Source of the DNA: Anaerolineales bacterium
GTDB lineage: Bacteria; Chloroflexota; Anaerolineae; Anaerolineales; Villigracilaceae
Direction: 5' to 3'
Length of the DNA stretch: 64,000 nt
NCBI GenBank assembly: GCA_030834895.1
Contig: JAUQXA010000051.1
Location: forward strand, 1 to 64,000
The notes beneath the pieces are model-generated. The model did not search any database, was not told the origin of the DNA, and saw nothing but the letters and a program-made list of their open reading frames with translations. Below, piece after piece: positions 1 to 7,415 of this stretch (position 1 is the first letter of the stretch; the number at the start of each line of letters is the position of its first letter). Made by a program: the position numbers and the translations under genes.

Positions 1-120
1 ACGACTGGAAGTTTGATTGAACGTTTATTGCCAAAGTCCATTCATGCGGTCACTGCCAGAGGTTTTGAAATCAAGGTCGCTCTACTTGTACTGGCTTGCA
101 GCCTCAATTTCCTGTGGTAG
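1..120 (+). pseudogene. C-terminal tail of a DDE-type transposase (partial)
   Basis: An open frame enters from the left edge and stops at a TAG at 118-120, giving 39 residues. The tail contains SIHAVTARGFEIKV followed by a short hydrophobic stretch. This resembles the end of IS982-like transposases, where a basic segment is followed by a hydrophobic helix. The family call rests on my recollection of the motif only. The catalytic domain lies outside the window, so I cannot tell whether the element is intact. It converges on the minus-strand cobS gene. Confidence 0.4.
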
Positions 121-144
121 GTAGCAACTTGGATTAATTACTAT

Positions 145-870
145 TTACCATTTACCCACAAAAGCCAACAGCGAAACGACTTCAACAACTTCCACCGTCA
201 TGCCGAAGACATCGCCTGTGACGCCGTGGATGCGGGACTTTGCCAGGCGCAGGACGAGGGCGGCGGCAAGCAAGCCAGAAATTATGGAAATGATTCCGCG
301 AGTGCCGAGGAAGATGGAGAGAGCAAGGGGAATGACTGCGCCAGCAGCAATGAACCAGTTGCGGAAGCCTGCTTTGAAGTCCGCGCCCATGCCAGAGGGA
401 CGTGCTTGTGGGAGCAAGCCAGCGGGCAAAATACACCAGCGGGCGAGGCTGGCGGCAAGCAAAATTCCAAAAGCAGATTGGGAAGTGAGCGAAGAAAGTA
501 TGGCGGCTTTGAGGAGCAGAGTCAAGACCAGACCGAATCCGCCGAAGGTGCCGAGGCGCGGGTCTTTCATGATTTCGAGGCGGCGCTCAATTGAGGTGCT
601 TGCCAGCAGACCGTCACAGCAGTCGGCGAGGCCGTCGAGGTGCAGACCACCTGTCAGCGTAACCCAAAGGATGAGGGTCAGAATCCCAGCTACGGGCGGG
701 GAGAAGAGGCGCGACGCGCCCATCCAGCCGAGTAGAGTCAATCCGCCGATGACTAATCCCACGAACGGATACCAGACCGACGCGCGTCCGCTATCGCCTG
801 TTTGCCAATCGTCGGGCAGGCGGAACGGGAGGGTGGTCATCAAGCCAAAGGCAATTCTCAAATTTCGCAT
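145..870 (-). CDS. cobS: Adenosylcobinamide-GDP ribazoletransferase CobS
   Basis: Membrane enzyme that joins adenosylcobinamide-GDP to alpha-ribazole (or its 5'-phosphate) in the last step of the cobalamin nucleotide loop. The 241-residue length is normal for CobS. The protein is strongly hydrophobic, with about six predicted membrane segments. The acidic family motif LHLDGLADCCDGL lies at about residues 76-88, and the conserved MKDPRLGTFGG at 101-111. It is the last gene of the minus-strand B12 operon, after cobT, with an 85-bp gap filled by a repeat. No CobU/CobP guanylyltransferase is seen in the window, so that step must be encoded elsewhere. Confidence 0.93.
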   Translation of the reverse strand: MRNLRIAFGLMTTLPFRLPDDWQTGDSGRASVWYPFVGLVIGGLTLLGWMGASRLFSPPVAGILTLILWVTLTGGLHLDGLADCCDGLLASTSIERRLEIMKDPRLGTFGGFGLVLTLLLKAAILSSLTSQSAFGILLAASLARWCILPAGLLPQARPSGMGADFKAGFRNWFIAAGAVIPLALSIFLGTRGIISIISGLLAAALVLRLAKSRIHGVTGDVFGMTVEVVEVVSLLAFVGKW

Positions 871-886
871 GGCAATCCAAAAGATT

Positions 887-952
887 CAAACACGAAGGAC
901 ACGACGGTCACAAAGGTTTTCCTTCGAGCACTTCGTGTCCTTTGTGTTTAAG
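887..952. repeat. Dispersed repeat, family R4 (CACGAAGG type)
   Basis: Intergenic element between cobT and cobS, with imperfect inverted halves (CACGAAGGACACGA on the left, TCGTGTCCTTTGTG on the right). Related elements lie at 2695-2764 and 36892-36980, also between genes of the same strand. It contains no gene. Confidence 0.6.
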
Positions 953-955
953 AAA

Positions 956-2008
956 CTATTCCTTATCGCTCACGCCCGCTTCGCCGAAGGTTGCCATTTC
1001 AGCCAGCACCTTGCAGGCGGCTTCCGCCATCGACATACCCAGCGCCGCGCCCGTGCCTTCGCCGAGACGCATATCGAGATCGAAGAGCGGCTTGAGTTGC
1101 AGCCAGTCGAGCATGATGCCGTGACCGACTTCCTTCGAGCGGTGCGCCGAGATGAGGTAGGGGCGCACGGCGGGAGCGACGGCGACGGCGATCATCGCGG
1201 CGGCGGTGGAGATGAAGCCGTCCACCATCACGGGCTTGCCGTTGGCTGCCGCGCCGAGGATGACGCCAGCCAACCCGCCGATCTCGAAGCCACCGACTTT
1301 GGCGAGGACGTCCAAGCCATCTTTGGGATTCGGCTGGTTGACGGCGAGCGCGCGTTCGACGGCGCTGACCTTGCGCTTGAGACCTTCATCGTCCACGCCC
1401 GTGCCGCGACCTGCGATCTTGGCTGGTGACTCACCCGTCAGCGCGGTGGCGATGGCGGCGGACGGCGTGGTGTTGCCGATGCCCATGTCGCCCGTGCCGA
1501 CGATGTCCAGCCCGCGTTTGATTTCCGCTTCGACGACTTCCACACCCGCGAGAATGGCTTGCTCCGCCTGTGCGCGAGTCATGGCTGGACCCTTCGCCAT
1601 GTTCGCCGTGCCTTTGGCGACCTTCTTGACGATGAGCGACGGGTGCGGCTCGAAGTCGCTTGCCACGCCCATGTCCACAATGACCACGCGCGCGCCGATG
1701 TGACGTGCCAGTACGTTGATCGCTGCGCCACCCATGAGGAAGTTCATCACCATCTGCGGCGTGACCTCCTGCGGAAAGGCGCTCACGCCCTCGGCGACGA
1801 CTCCGTGGTCGCCCGCCATCGTGACAATGACCTTGTCTTTGATTGCGGGAAGCGGCTTGCGCTGAATCCCCGCCAGTTGAATCGAAAGCTCTTCCAAACG
1901 TCCCATGCTGCCCTGCGGCTTGGTCAACACATTTTGCCTTGCCTGCGCTGATTGCATGGCGGCTTGGTCGAGGGGGTGAATTTGGTTGATGATTTCTTCG
2001 AGTTTCAT
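956..2008 (-). CDS. cobT: Nicotinate-nucleotide-dimethylbenzimidazole phosphoribosyltransferase CobT
   Basis: Makes alpha-ribazole 5'-phosphate from nicotinate mononucleotide and dimethylbenzimidazole, the lower-ligand activation step of B12 synthesis. The 350 residues match the family. The N-terminal half has TKPQGSMGRLEELS and VTMAGDHGV. The C-terminal GEGTGAALGM carries the expected catalytic Glu near residue 317. I chose the ATG at 2008 because TTGGAG lies just upstream; the frame also allows a TTG start 12 bp earlier. It is the fifth gene of the btuFCD-cobOTS operon. The gap to cobO upstream is filled by an R2 repeat. Confidence 0.94.
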   Translation of the reverse strand: MKLEEIINQIHPLDQAAMQSAQARQNVLTKPQGSMGRLEELSIQLAGIQRKPLPAIKDKVIVTMAGDHGVVAEGVSAFPQEVTPQMVMNFLMGGAAINVLARHIGARVVIVDMGVASDFEPHPSLIVKKVAKGTANMAKGPAMTRAQAEQAILAGVEVVEAEIKRGLDIVGTGDMGIGNTTPSAAIATALTGESPAKIAGRGTGVDDEGLKRKVSAVERALAVNQPNPKDGLDVLAKVGGFEIGGLAGVILGAAANGKPVMVDGFISTAAAMIAVAVAPAVRPYLISAHRSKEVGHGIMLDWLQLKPLFDLDMRLGEGTGAALGMSMAEAACKVLAEMATFGEAGVSDKE

Positions 2009-2058
2009 GTTGTTCTCCAATTGATTACGTCACACCGCACTTGCGCGTCGGTGCAAGT

Positions 2059-2142
2059 GTTGCGAGGGCGACGCTCTTTCGCCCAAAGCAATCCCCGCAT
2101 AACGAGGAGGTTGCTTCGTCGGGCTAACGCCCTCCTCGCAAC
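2059..2142. repeat. Dispersed repeat, family R2, between cobO and cobT
   Basis: An element with 9-bp inverted ends (GTTGCGAGG at 2059-2067, CCTCGCAAC at 2134-2142). The internal halves GGCGACGCTCTTTCGCC and GCAATCCCC...GGTTGCTTCG recall elements at 33584-33700, 57278-57354 and 60040-60130. It lies inside the B12 operon, so the transcript would carry a long hairpin here. Confidence 0.7.
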
Positions 2143-2147
2143 GACAT

Positions 2148-2675
2148 TTAGAATTCAATCCCCGCCTGCGCTTTAATTCCCTGCTCGTAGGGATGTTTGA
2201 CCAGCTTCATTTCGGTCACAAGGTCGGCGGCTTGAATCAAGGTTTCGGGAGCGGAACGTCCTGTGATGATGAGGTGCATGTTCGATGGACGGTTCGCTTT
2301 GAGCCAATCCAAAACTTCGATTGTGTCCAGCCAGCCATAATGGAGCGGGTAGGTGAACTCGTCGAGCAGAATCAAATCGTAATTCCCACTGCTGATTTTT
2401 TCCTGCGCCAGTTTCCAGCCATGCAGGGCGCGGGCGGTGGTTTCGTCCATGTCTTTGGACAGCCAGGTGAAACCGTCACCAGTGGTGAGCCATTCGATGC
2501 CCATTTTTTTCGCGGCTTTGATTTCGCCCCAGGCACCTGTTTCCGATTTGATGAATTGCACAACGCAGATTCGCATCCCCCGTCCCCAGGCGCGGAGCAA
2601 AGTCCCAAACGCGGCAGTGGATTTTCCCTTGCCGTCACCAGTATTGACGATGAGTAAACCTTTTTTGTCAGGCAT
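2148..2675 (-). CDS. cobO: Cob(I)yrinic acid a,c-diamide adenosyltransferase (CobO/BtuR type)
   Basis: ATP:corrinoid adenosyltransferase that adds the upper 5'-deoxyadenosyl ligand to reduced corrinoids. The 175 residues are typical. The P-loop GDGKGKST lies at residues 13-20 and the Walker B-like [11 protein letters not shown] near residue 100. The ATG has AAGGAAA a few bases upstream. It follows btuD in the operon, so imported corrinoid can be adenosylated on entry. This is the BtuR/CobA/CobO P-loop family, not the PduO family. The choice among those symbols is conventional. Confidence 0.93.
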   Translation of the reverse strand: MPDKKGLLIVNTGDGKGKSTAAFGTLLRAWGRGMRICVVQFIKSETGAWGEIKAAKKMGIEWLTTGDGFTWLSKDMDETTARALHGWKLAQEKISSGNYDLILLDEFTYPLHYGWLDTIEVLDWLKANRPSNMHLIITGRSAPETLIQAADLVTEMKLVKHPYEQGIKAQAGIEF

Positions 2676-2694
2676 GATTTTTCCTTAAATATTC

Positions 2695-2764
2695 ACCGCG
2701 AAACACGCGAAGGTCGCGAAGAAAACCTTTTAAATCTTTGCGTTCTTAGCGCTCTTAGCAGTAA
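2695..2764. repeat. Dispersed repeat, family R4, between btuD and cobO
   Basis: Contains ACACGCGAAGGTCGCGAAG followed by an imperfect inverted half rich in CTTAGCG. It resembles 36892-36980 and, less closely, 887-952. It fills the 95-bp gap between two genes of the B12 operon. Confidence 0.55.
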
Positions 2765-2770
2765 ATTCTT

Positions 2771-3541
2771 TTATTGCACGCTGACTGCCCATGCGCCCCA
2801 CGGGTCGCGATAGAGGCGGGCATTGACGCCGAAAACGGTGTGCAGATTTTGCGGGGTGAGAACTTCTTCGGGTGTTCCCGCGCTGACCTGCCTTCCGCCG
2901 TTGAGCAACACCAATTGGTCGCAATAGCGGACAGCGAGATTCAAGTCGTGGATTGCCATGACGACGGACAGACCTTTTTCGTGAACCAGTCCGCGCACGA
3001 GGTCGAGGACTTGGATTTGGTGATGAATGTCGAGGCTGGCGGTGGGTTCGTCTAGAAGCAGGGCTTCGGGTTCCTGAGCCAATACACGGGCAATCAACAC
3101 GCGCTGGAATTCCCCGCCAGATAATTTATTGACGGGACGATGTTGCAGTTCAAGCAAGTCCGCGCGGGCAAGGGCATTTTCGACGATTTTCATGTCATCG
3201 GTGGTGAATGGCATCAGCCAGCCGCGATGCGGAGCGCGTCCGAGGCGGACGACTTCGGCTACGGTCAACGGCCAGGCGGCGCTTTCCTGTTGCGGAACCC
3301 AGCCAATCTTGCGGGCGCGTAGACGTTTATCCAAATGGAAGGCATGCTTGCCTTGCACCAACGCAGTCCCTGCACGAGGTTCGATCAAGCCAGCCAGCGC
3401 GCGCAGGATGGTGGTCTTGCCCGACCCGTTGGGACCAATTAAGCCGACAATAGTCCGCGGCGGGATGGACAGGTTGAATCCTTCCACCACATTATGTCCG
3501 TTGTAACTAAGCGAAAGGGAATTGGCAGAAATCAACATCAC
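2771..3541 (-). CDS. btuD: Cobalamin/iron-siderophore-type ABC transporter ATPase (BtuD-like)
   Basis: ATP-binding subunit of a type II importer of the BtuCD/FecBCDE class. The 256-residue protein has Walker A GPNGSGKTT at 36-44, signature LSGGEFQRVLIAR near 140, Walker B ALLLDEPTASLD near 160 and the switch AIHDLNLA near 195. An AAGGAG precedes the start. The substrate is inferred as a corrinoid because the operon starts with a B12 riboswitch and ends with cob genes. By sequence alone it could equally serve haem or siderophores. Confidence 0.88.
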   Translation of the reverse strand: MMLISANSLSLSYNGHNVVEGFNLSIPPRTIVGLIGPNGSGKTTILRALAGLIEPRAGTALVQGKHAFHLDKRLRARKIGWVPQQESAAWPLTVAEVVRLGRAPHRGWLMPFTTDDMKIVENALARADLLELQHRPVNKLSGGEFQRVLIARVLAQEPEALLLDEPTASLDIHHQIQVLDLVRGLVHEKGLSVVMAIHDLNLAVRYCDQLVLLNGGRQVSAGTPEEVLTPQNLHTVFGVNARLYRDPWGAWAVSVQ

Positions 3542-3554
3542 AACTCCTTGAGAC

Positions 3555-3587
3555 AGACCCTAAAGGTTTCCAAAACCTTTAGGGTCT
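3555..3587. repeat. Perfect 15-bp-stem hairpin at the end of btuC
   Basis: AGACCCTAAAGGTTT at 3555-3569 pairs perfectly with AAACCTTTAGGGTCT at 3573-3587 around a 3-base loop. The btuC stop codon (TAA on the minus strand, 3579-3581) lies inside the right arm. There is no U-run, so a plain terminator is unlikely. It may be a mobile palindrome, or a processing or attenuation hairpin between btuC and btuD. Confidence 0.7.
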
Positions 3588-4559
3588 CATAACACCTTTC
3601 CTCAAAAGGAACAGGAAAAAGGGTCCGCCAAGCAGGGCGGTGAACACGCCGACGGGCAATTCGAGCGGAGCGGCAATCGTGCGCGCCACATCGTCAGCGA
3701 GCAAGAGCAAAATACTTCCAATCAGCATCGAAGCAGGGATGACAATTGCGTGCGATGCGCCGACCAGCCGTCGGGCAATGTGCGGGGCGATCAAGCCGAT
3801 GAATCCAATGATTCCGCTGGCAGAGACTGCCGCCGCCGTGGACAAGCTCGCGCCAATCACGATCAACAGGCGGGCCCGGCGCAGGTCGAGCCCCAAAGCT
3901 TCGGCGCTGGATTCGCCAGCAGACAAGGCATCCAATGCGCGGGACATCGGCAACGTGATGGCGAGTCCCAAGAAGGCGGCGACACTCGCCTGAGTCAGAT
4001 GAGACCAACTGCGACCCGCGAATCCGCCCATCAGCCAGGCGAAGACTTCGTGCAAGACCTGGTTGCTCATGATCAAAAGCAGCGAGACGATTCCCGAAAG
4101 CATGGTGCTCATCGCGGCTCCCGCCAGAAGCAGGGAAACCATCGAGCCAAAGTTGCTGGTCTCCGCAATGACATAAACAACCATCACTGCTCCGAGCGCG
4201 CCCAAAAATCCCGCCACACCGATGGGGATCGCTTTTCCAAACACAACCGCGAGTGTTGCACCAAGCGCCGCGCCGCCCGATGCGCCGACGATGTACGGGT
4301 CAGCCAGCGGGTTTCGAAAGAGTCCCTGAAAGGCTGCCCCAGCCGAGGCGAGGGCTGACCCGCACAGGATGACCAGCAAAACGCGGGCAACTCGGAAGTC
4401 CCAAAGAATGGCTTCATGCGACGCCTTGACGGGATTCCCGCTGAGAGCTGCCAGCGTTTCAGACGGGCTGATGCTCACCGCGCCCATGCCCAAGCTGAAC
4501 AGGCTGCCGATGATGAACAGTGCGGTCAATCCGATGAAAATCCAAGCGGTGCGGGTCAT
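3579..4559 (-). CDS. btuC: Cobalamin/iron-siderophore-type ABC transporter permease (BtuC/FecCD)
   Basis: Inner-membrane permease of the FecCD family. The 326 residues are very hydrophobic, with nine to ten predicted helices. Family landmarks include GAAFQGLFRNPLADPYIVG in the first third and SGIIGFIGLIAPHIARRLVG in the last third. It sits between the binding protein btuF and the ATPase btuD, the usual order. The last codons (VMRP and the stop) run into a perfect palindrome at 3555-3587, so the native C-terminus may have been altered by the element. The corrinoid substrate is inferred from operon context. Confidence 0.9.
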   Translation of the reverse strand: MTRTAWIFIGLTALFIIGSLFSLGMGAVSISPSETLAALSGNPVKASHEAILWDFRVARVLLVILCGSALASAGAAFQGLFRNPLADPYIVGASGGAALGATLAVVFGKAIPIGVAGFLGALGAVMVVYVIAETSNFGSMVSLLLAGAAMSTMLSGIVSLLLIMSNQVLHEVFAWLMGGFAGRSWSHLTQASVAAFLGLAITLPMSRALDALSAGESSAEALGLDLRRARLLIVIGASLSTAAAVSASGIIGFIGLIAPHIARRLVGASHAIVIPASMLIGSILLLLADDVARTIAAPLELPVGVFTALLGGPFFLFLLRKGVMRP

Positions 4560-4574
4560 AAATACTTCTTTGCC

Positions 4575-4672
4575 GTGTCACCCTGAGCGAAAGCGACACT
4601 TGCGCTGCACGCCAGTGCAGTGAGGGTCTCTGAGATAAACTTAGAGGTTCTTCGCTACGCTCAGAACGACAC
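4575..4672. repeat. Dispersed repeat, family R3 (CCTGAGCG type)
   Basis: The 98-bp gap element between btuF and btuC begins GTGTCACCCTGAGCG and ends CGCTCAGAACGACAC, so its ends form an inverted repeat. Related copies are at 9585-9661 and 62328-62395. It contains no gene. Confidence 0.65.
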
Positions 4673-4681
4673 ATGAATAAA

Positions 4682-5665
4682 TTACTTGAACAAATCGGGG
4701 TGCAGGATCTTTGCGAACTCATCCAGCACTTCGACAATGCGCGGGCTGTAGCGCGAGACGATGTCACCGTCCACAATGTAGATCGCTTTGTTCTTGACGG
4801 CGCTCAGGTTCCCCCAGCCTTCACGTCCGCCGATGATTTCAGCGGTCATCTGATCGGCATGGCTACTGGGACCGATGATGAACTGCGGGTCAACATCCAA
4901 TATCTGTTCCGCGCTGACGGTGGGGTACTCGTCGGGCAGGTCGGCGAAGATGTTCACGCCGCCAGCCAGGTCGATCACCTCGCCGACGACAGTCTTGCCA
5001 TTGGCTGACATGAGCGGCTCATGCCAGACTTCATAGAAAACGGTCGGGCGCTGGTCGGCGGGAATGCCAGCCACAACTTTTTTGACCGCCTCCACCCGCG
5101 ATTGCATTTCGTTCACAACGGCTGCAGCTTCATCCACATGACCTGTGATTTTTCCGAACAGGGTCAACGAGTCCATGATGCCTTGAATGTCAGCGGGCTG
5201 ACTGACGAATGCGGGAATGCCTGATTCCTGGACGGACTTGATGACGTCTGCCTGATACACAGAACCGCCAATCACAAGGTCAGGCTCAAGCGCGATGATG
5301 GATTCCATGCTGATGGTGGCTGCGTCAAAACCGCCGACGCTGGGCAGCGACAAGGCTTCTTCGGGGTAGTTGCAGTAATCGGTGCGCCCAACCATCTGTC
5401 CGCCCGCGCCAATGGCAAACAGGGACTCGGTCACAGACGGCGAGAGGGAAACAATGCGTTGGGCTGTGCCTTTCAAGGTGATCGCATTGCCAAGTGCGTC
5501 AGTGAATGAGATTTCTTCGGAAGCAGGGGCTTCGGTCGCTGCAGGTTCTTCGACGGCGGGAGCTTCCGTCACAATGGGAGCGGGCGCTTCAGTGGGGGCG
5601 GGAGCGGAACAACCTGTCAGAAGCAGGGCGATGAGCAAGGTTAAATAAAGCGTTTTGCGAAACAT
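4682..5665 (-). CDS. btuF: Cobalamin-binding lipoprotein of the ABC importer (BtuF-like)
   Basis: Substrate-binding subunit, anchored by lipid outside the cell. The signal peptide ends in the lipobox LLTGC with Cys19. A Pro/Ala/Glu/Thr-rich linker (about residues 20-50) leads into a helical-backbone binding domain. SLSPSVTESLFAIGAGG and the nearby GRTDYCNYPEEA are characteristic of BtuF-type proteins. The 327-residue length is normal. It is the first gene behind the B12 riboswitch, which strongly supports corrinoid as ligand. CCGGAG precedes the ATG. Confidence 0.9.
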   Translation of the reverse strand: MFRKTLYLTLLIALLLTGCSAPAPTEAPAPIVTEAPAVEEPAATEAPASEEISFTDALGNAITLKGTAQRIVSLSPSVTESLFAIGAGGQMVGRTDYCNYPEEALSLPSVGGFDAATISMESIIALEPDLVIGGSVYQADVIKSVQESGIPAFVSQPADIQGIMDSLTLFGKITGHVDEAAAVVNEMQSRVEAVKKVVAGIPADQRPTVFYEVWHEPLMSANGKTVVGEVIDLAGGVNIFADLPDEYPTVSAEQILDVDPQFIIGPSSHADQMTAEIIGGREGWGNLSAVKNKAIYIVDGDIVSRYSPRIVEVLDEFAKILHPDLFK

Positions 5666-5677
5666 GGTTTCTCCGGT

Positions 5678-5703
5678 GTAGTAACGACTTAAGTCGTTAC
5701 TAC
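5678..5703. repeat. Perfect 26-bp palindrome in the btuF leader
   Basis: GTAGTAACGACTT is followed directly by its exact reverse complement AAGTCGTTACTAC. It lies between the riboswitch terminator and the btuF ribosome-binding site (CCGGAG, 5671-5676). No T-run follows on the minus strand. It could be an inserted palindrome or part of the expression platform. Confidence 0.7.
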
Positions 5704-5721
5704 GGTTTTATTAGAATCAAA

Positions 5722-5742
5722 ATCCCCAGCCGATGACTGGGG
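5722..5742 (-). terminator. Probable terminator of the B12 riboswitch expression platform
   Basis: On the minus strand CCCCAG-tcatcg-CTGGGG is followed by ATTTTG. Just upstream in the transcript, GGAGGTGGAGG can pair with CCTACCTCCCC, which overlaps the terminator stem. This gives a plausible antiterminator/terminator switch. The U-run is short, so termination strength is uncertain. Confidence 0.55.
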
Positions 5743-5799
5743 AGGTAGGAGAGGCAATCCGATTCAAGCCGTCCTCCACCTCCTTTCCACGAGAGTATG

Positions 5800-5985
5800 G
5801 TAGAACCGACCGCAGCGGGCGACCTGACTCAGATAGTCAGTTGGTCTTTTCGTCGTTAGTCTGCTGGTCGGAAAACCGACTATCAGACTATGTGACTATC
5901 AGACCATCTGACTAACTTTACAGTTGCGGGACAGCGCCGGAATTACACCGGCTTCGCCGCTTTTGGTCGTATTTATTTGTGAAAG
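5800..5985 (-). promoter_or_regulatory. Adenosylcobalamin riboswitch (cobalamin aptamer)
   Basis: Reading the minus strand, the leader has GCCGGTGTAATTCCGGCGCT followed directly by GTCCCGCAACTGTAA. These are the hallmark core segments of the cobalamin aptamer. About 90 bases later comes GAGTCAGGTCGCCCGCT, which fits the B12 box. The variable region between them is made of repeated TCTGATAGTC-like words. It stands directly before btuF and should repress the btuFCD-cobOTS operon when B12 is plentiful. The edges are approximate. This element explains most of the 346-bp gap between btuF and the next gene. Confidence 0.9.
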
Positions 5986-6011
5986 TATTGTATGTTACGC
6001 GGGAGGGGGAG

Positions 6012-7391
6012 TCAAGTGATTTCCGTCCGTGATTTTTGGTGGGTACTACATTCGCGCTTGATCCCCTGGATGTAACTGCGACACTTCAAGATATGAAGCG
6101 GATACAACAGATACCAATATAAAAATCCCGGCAGACCACGTGGAGCAAAATAGGAGGTTTGAGAAAGACAGGTTAAATGGTTTTCTGTCGATGGCATCAC
6201 AACCTGACTCACACTCCATTCCAACCATCCTTTGCCGGGAATTTTTTTCTGTGATTTAAGCAGCAGGAGTTGGTCTGGCTTGATCGTATCTAAAACAAAC
6301 TGCCGCGTTTCCAAACTTTCCGCCAATTTTTTTATGGAATTGAATACCCTTTCAGGCTTGGCATCTACCATGATCTTGGTGTGGGTAATGAAGAAGCCTT
6401 CATGCCTGAGCATATGGACACGGACTTGGGCATTCTGGCCAGGCGGGGACTCGTCTCCAGCCGCCCAGACACATTCGATCTTAAGCGGATGCAGATGTTC
6501 CAACGCCTGCCTGAGGGCTGAATCAAAATCGACCAGATTGATTTCAGGATAGACTTCATGCCCGTTTTTCTGTTTGACAATGCTGTTATCAGACATGCCC
6601 CTTACCAGAGCACGCGCAATGCGACGCGGCACCGGCGTCACCAATCCCACGCCAAACGCCATGAACTTGACCGGGATATAAGGCAGGAAAAGGAAGCCGC
6701 GTTTATGTCCGCATGCGCGCGCATAGCGACGCATGAGGTCCTGGTAGGTCATGACCTCCGGGCCGCCAATTTCCAGCACCCTGTCATCCTGCTCCCATTT
6801 TTCGAGCGCGGCCAGAAGATAATCCATGACGTTCTGGATTGCGATGGGCTGGGACCAGTTCTTCAGCCAAACGTGCGAGGGAATGACCGGGAATAATTCC
6901 GTCATAAAACGGATCATCTCAAAGGAGATGCTTCCCGAACCGATGATGACACTGGCACGAAATTCGGTGACAGGGACTCTGCCTTCTCTCAGGGCTGCCC
7001 CTGTTTCCATGCGCGAACGCATGTGCGGTGAAATGGGCTGGTTATTGTCCGCAAGGCCGCCGAGATAGATAATGTGCCTTACTCCTGCCTGTTCCGCCGC
7101 ACTCGCAAAATTTCGGGCGGCGTGCGTCTCCAATTTTGTGTATCCGTATCCATGGGACATGTTGTGGATGAGGTAATAGGCGGTGTGCACATCTTGCAAC
7201 ACGAGCTTCAGCGATTCAGGCTCCATCACATCGCCTTGAACGATCTCCACCTTGTCGTACCAGCTTCGGGAGTAGAGGCAGTGCGGATTCCTTGCCAGCG
7301 CGCGGACTGTGTAGCCGCGATCCAATAATTGGGGAATGAGCCTGCTGGCGATGTATCCGGTCGCGCCGGTAACGAGGATGAGTTTGGACAT
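6012..7391 (-). CDS. NAD(P)-binding SDR protein with C-terminal DUF2867-like domain (paralogue A)
   Basis: The 459-residue protein starts with an atypical SDR/NmrA-like Rossmann domain: glycine motif TGATGYIASRLIP at about 8-20 and YLIHNMSHG near residue 73. Roughly residues 315-445 form a second domain of the DUF2867 type. It lies 24 bp downstream of its own paralogue (7416-8909) and both share domain order. Such proteins are often annotated as NDUFA9-like or YbjT-like nucleotide-sugar epimerases, but the substrate is unknown. It is probably cytoplasmic or peripheral. Confidence 0.8.
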   Translation of the reverse strand: MSKLILVTGATGYIASRLIPQLLDRGYTVRALARNPHCLYSRSWYDKVEIVQGDVMEPESLKLVLQDVHTAYYLIHNMSHGYGYTKLETHAARNFASAAEQAGVRHIIYLGGLADNNQPISPHMRSRMETGAALREGRVPVTEFRASVIIGSGSISFEMIRFMTELFPVIPSHVWLKNWSQPIAIQNVMDYLLAALEKWEQDDRVLEIGGPEVMTYQDLMRRYARACGHKRGFLFLPYIPVKFMAFGVGLVTPVPRRIARALVRGMSDNSIVKQKNGHEVYPEINLVDFDSALRQALEHLHPLKIECVWAAGDESPPGQNAQVRVHMLRHEGFFITHTKIMVDAKPERVFNSIKKLAESLETRQFVLDTIKPDQLLLLKSQKKIPGKGWLEWSVSQVVMPSTENHLTCLSQTSYFAPRGLPGFLYWYLLYPLHILKCRSYIQGIKRECSTHQKSRTEIT

Positions 7392-7415
7392 GTCGTTGAG
7401 ATCCTTTGTCTGACT

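Noticed and set aside
200..1429. Long plus-strand open frame across cobS and cobT
   Set aside because: It is antisense to two well-supported cob genes, is rich in Arg/Ala/Pro shadow residues and has no family character.
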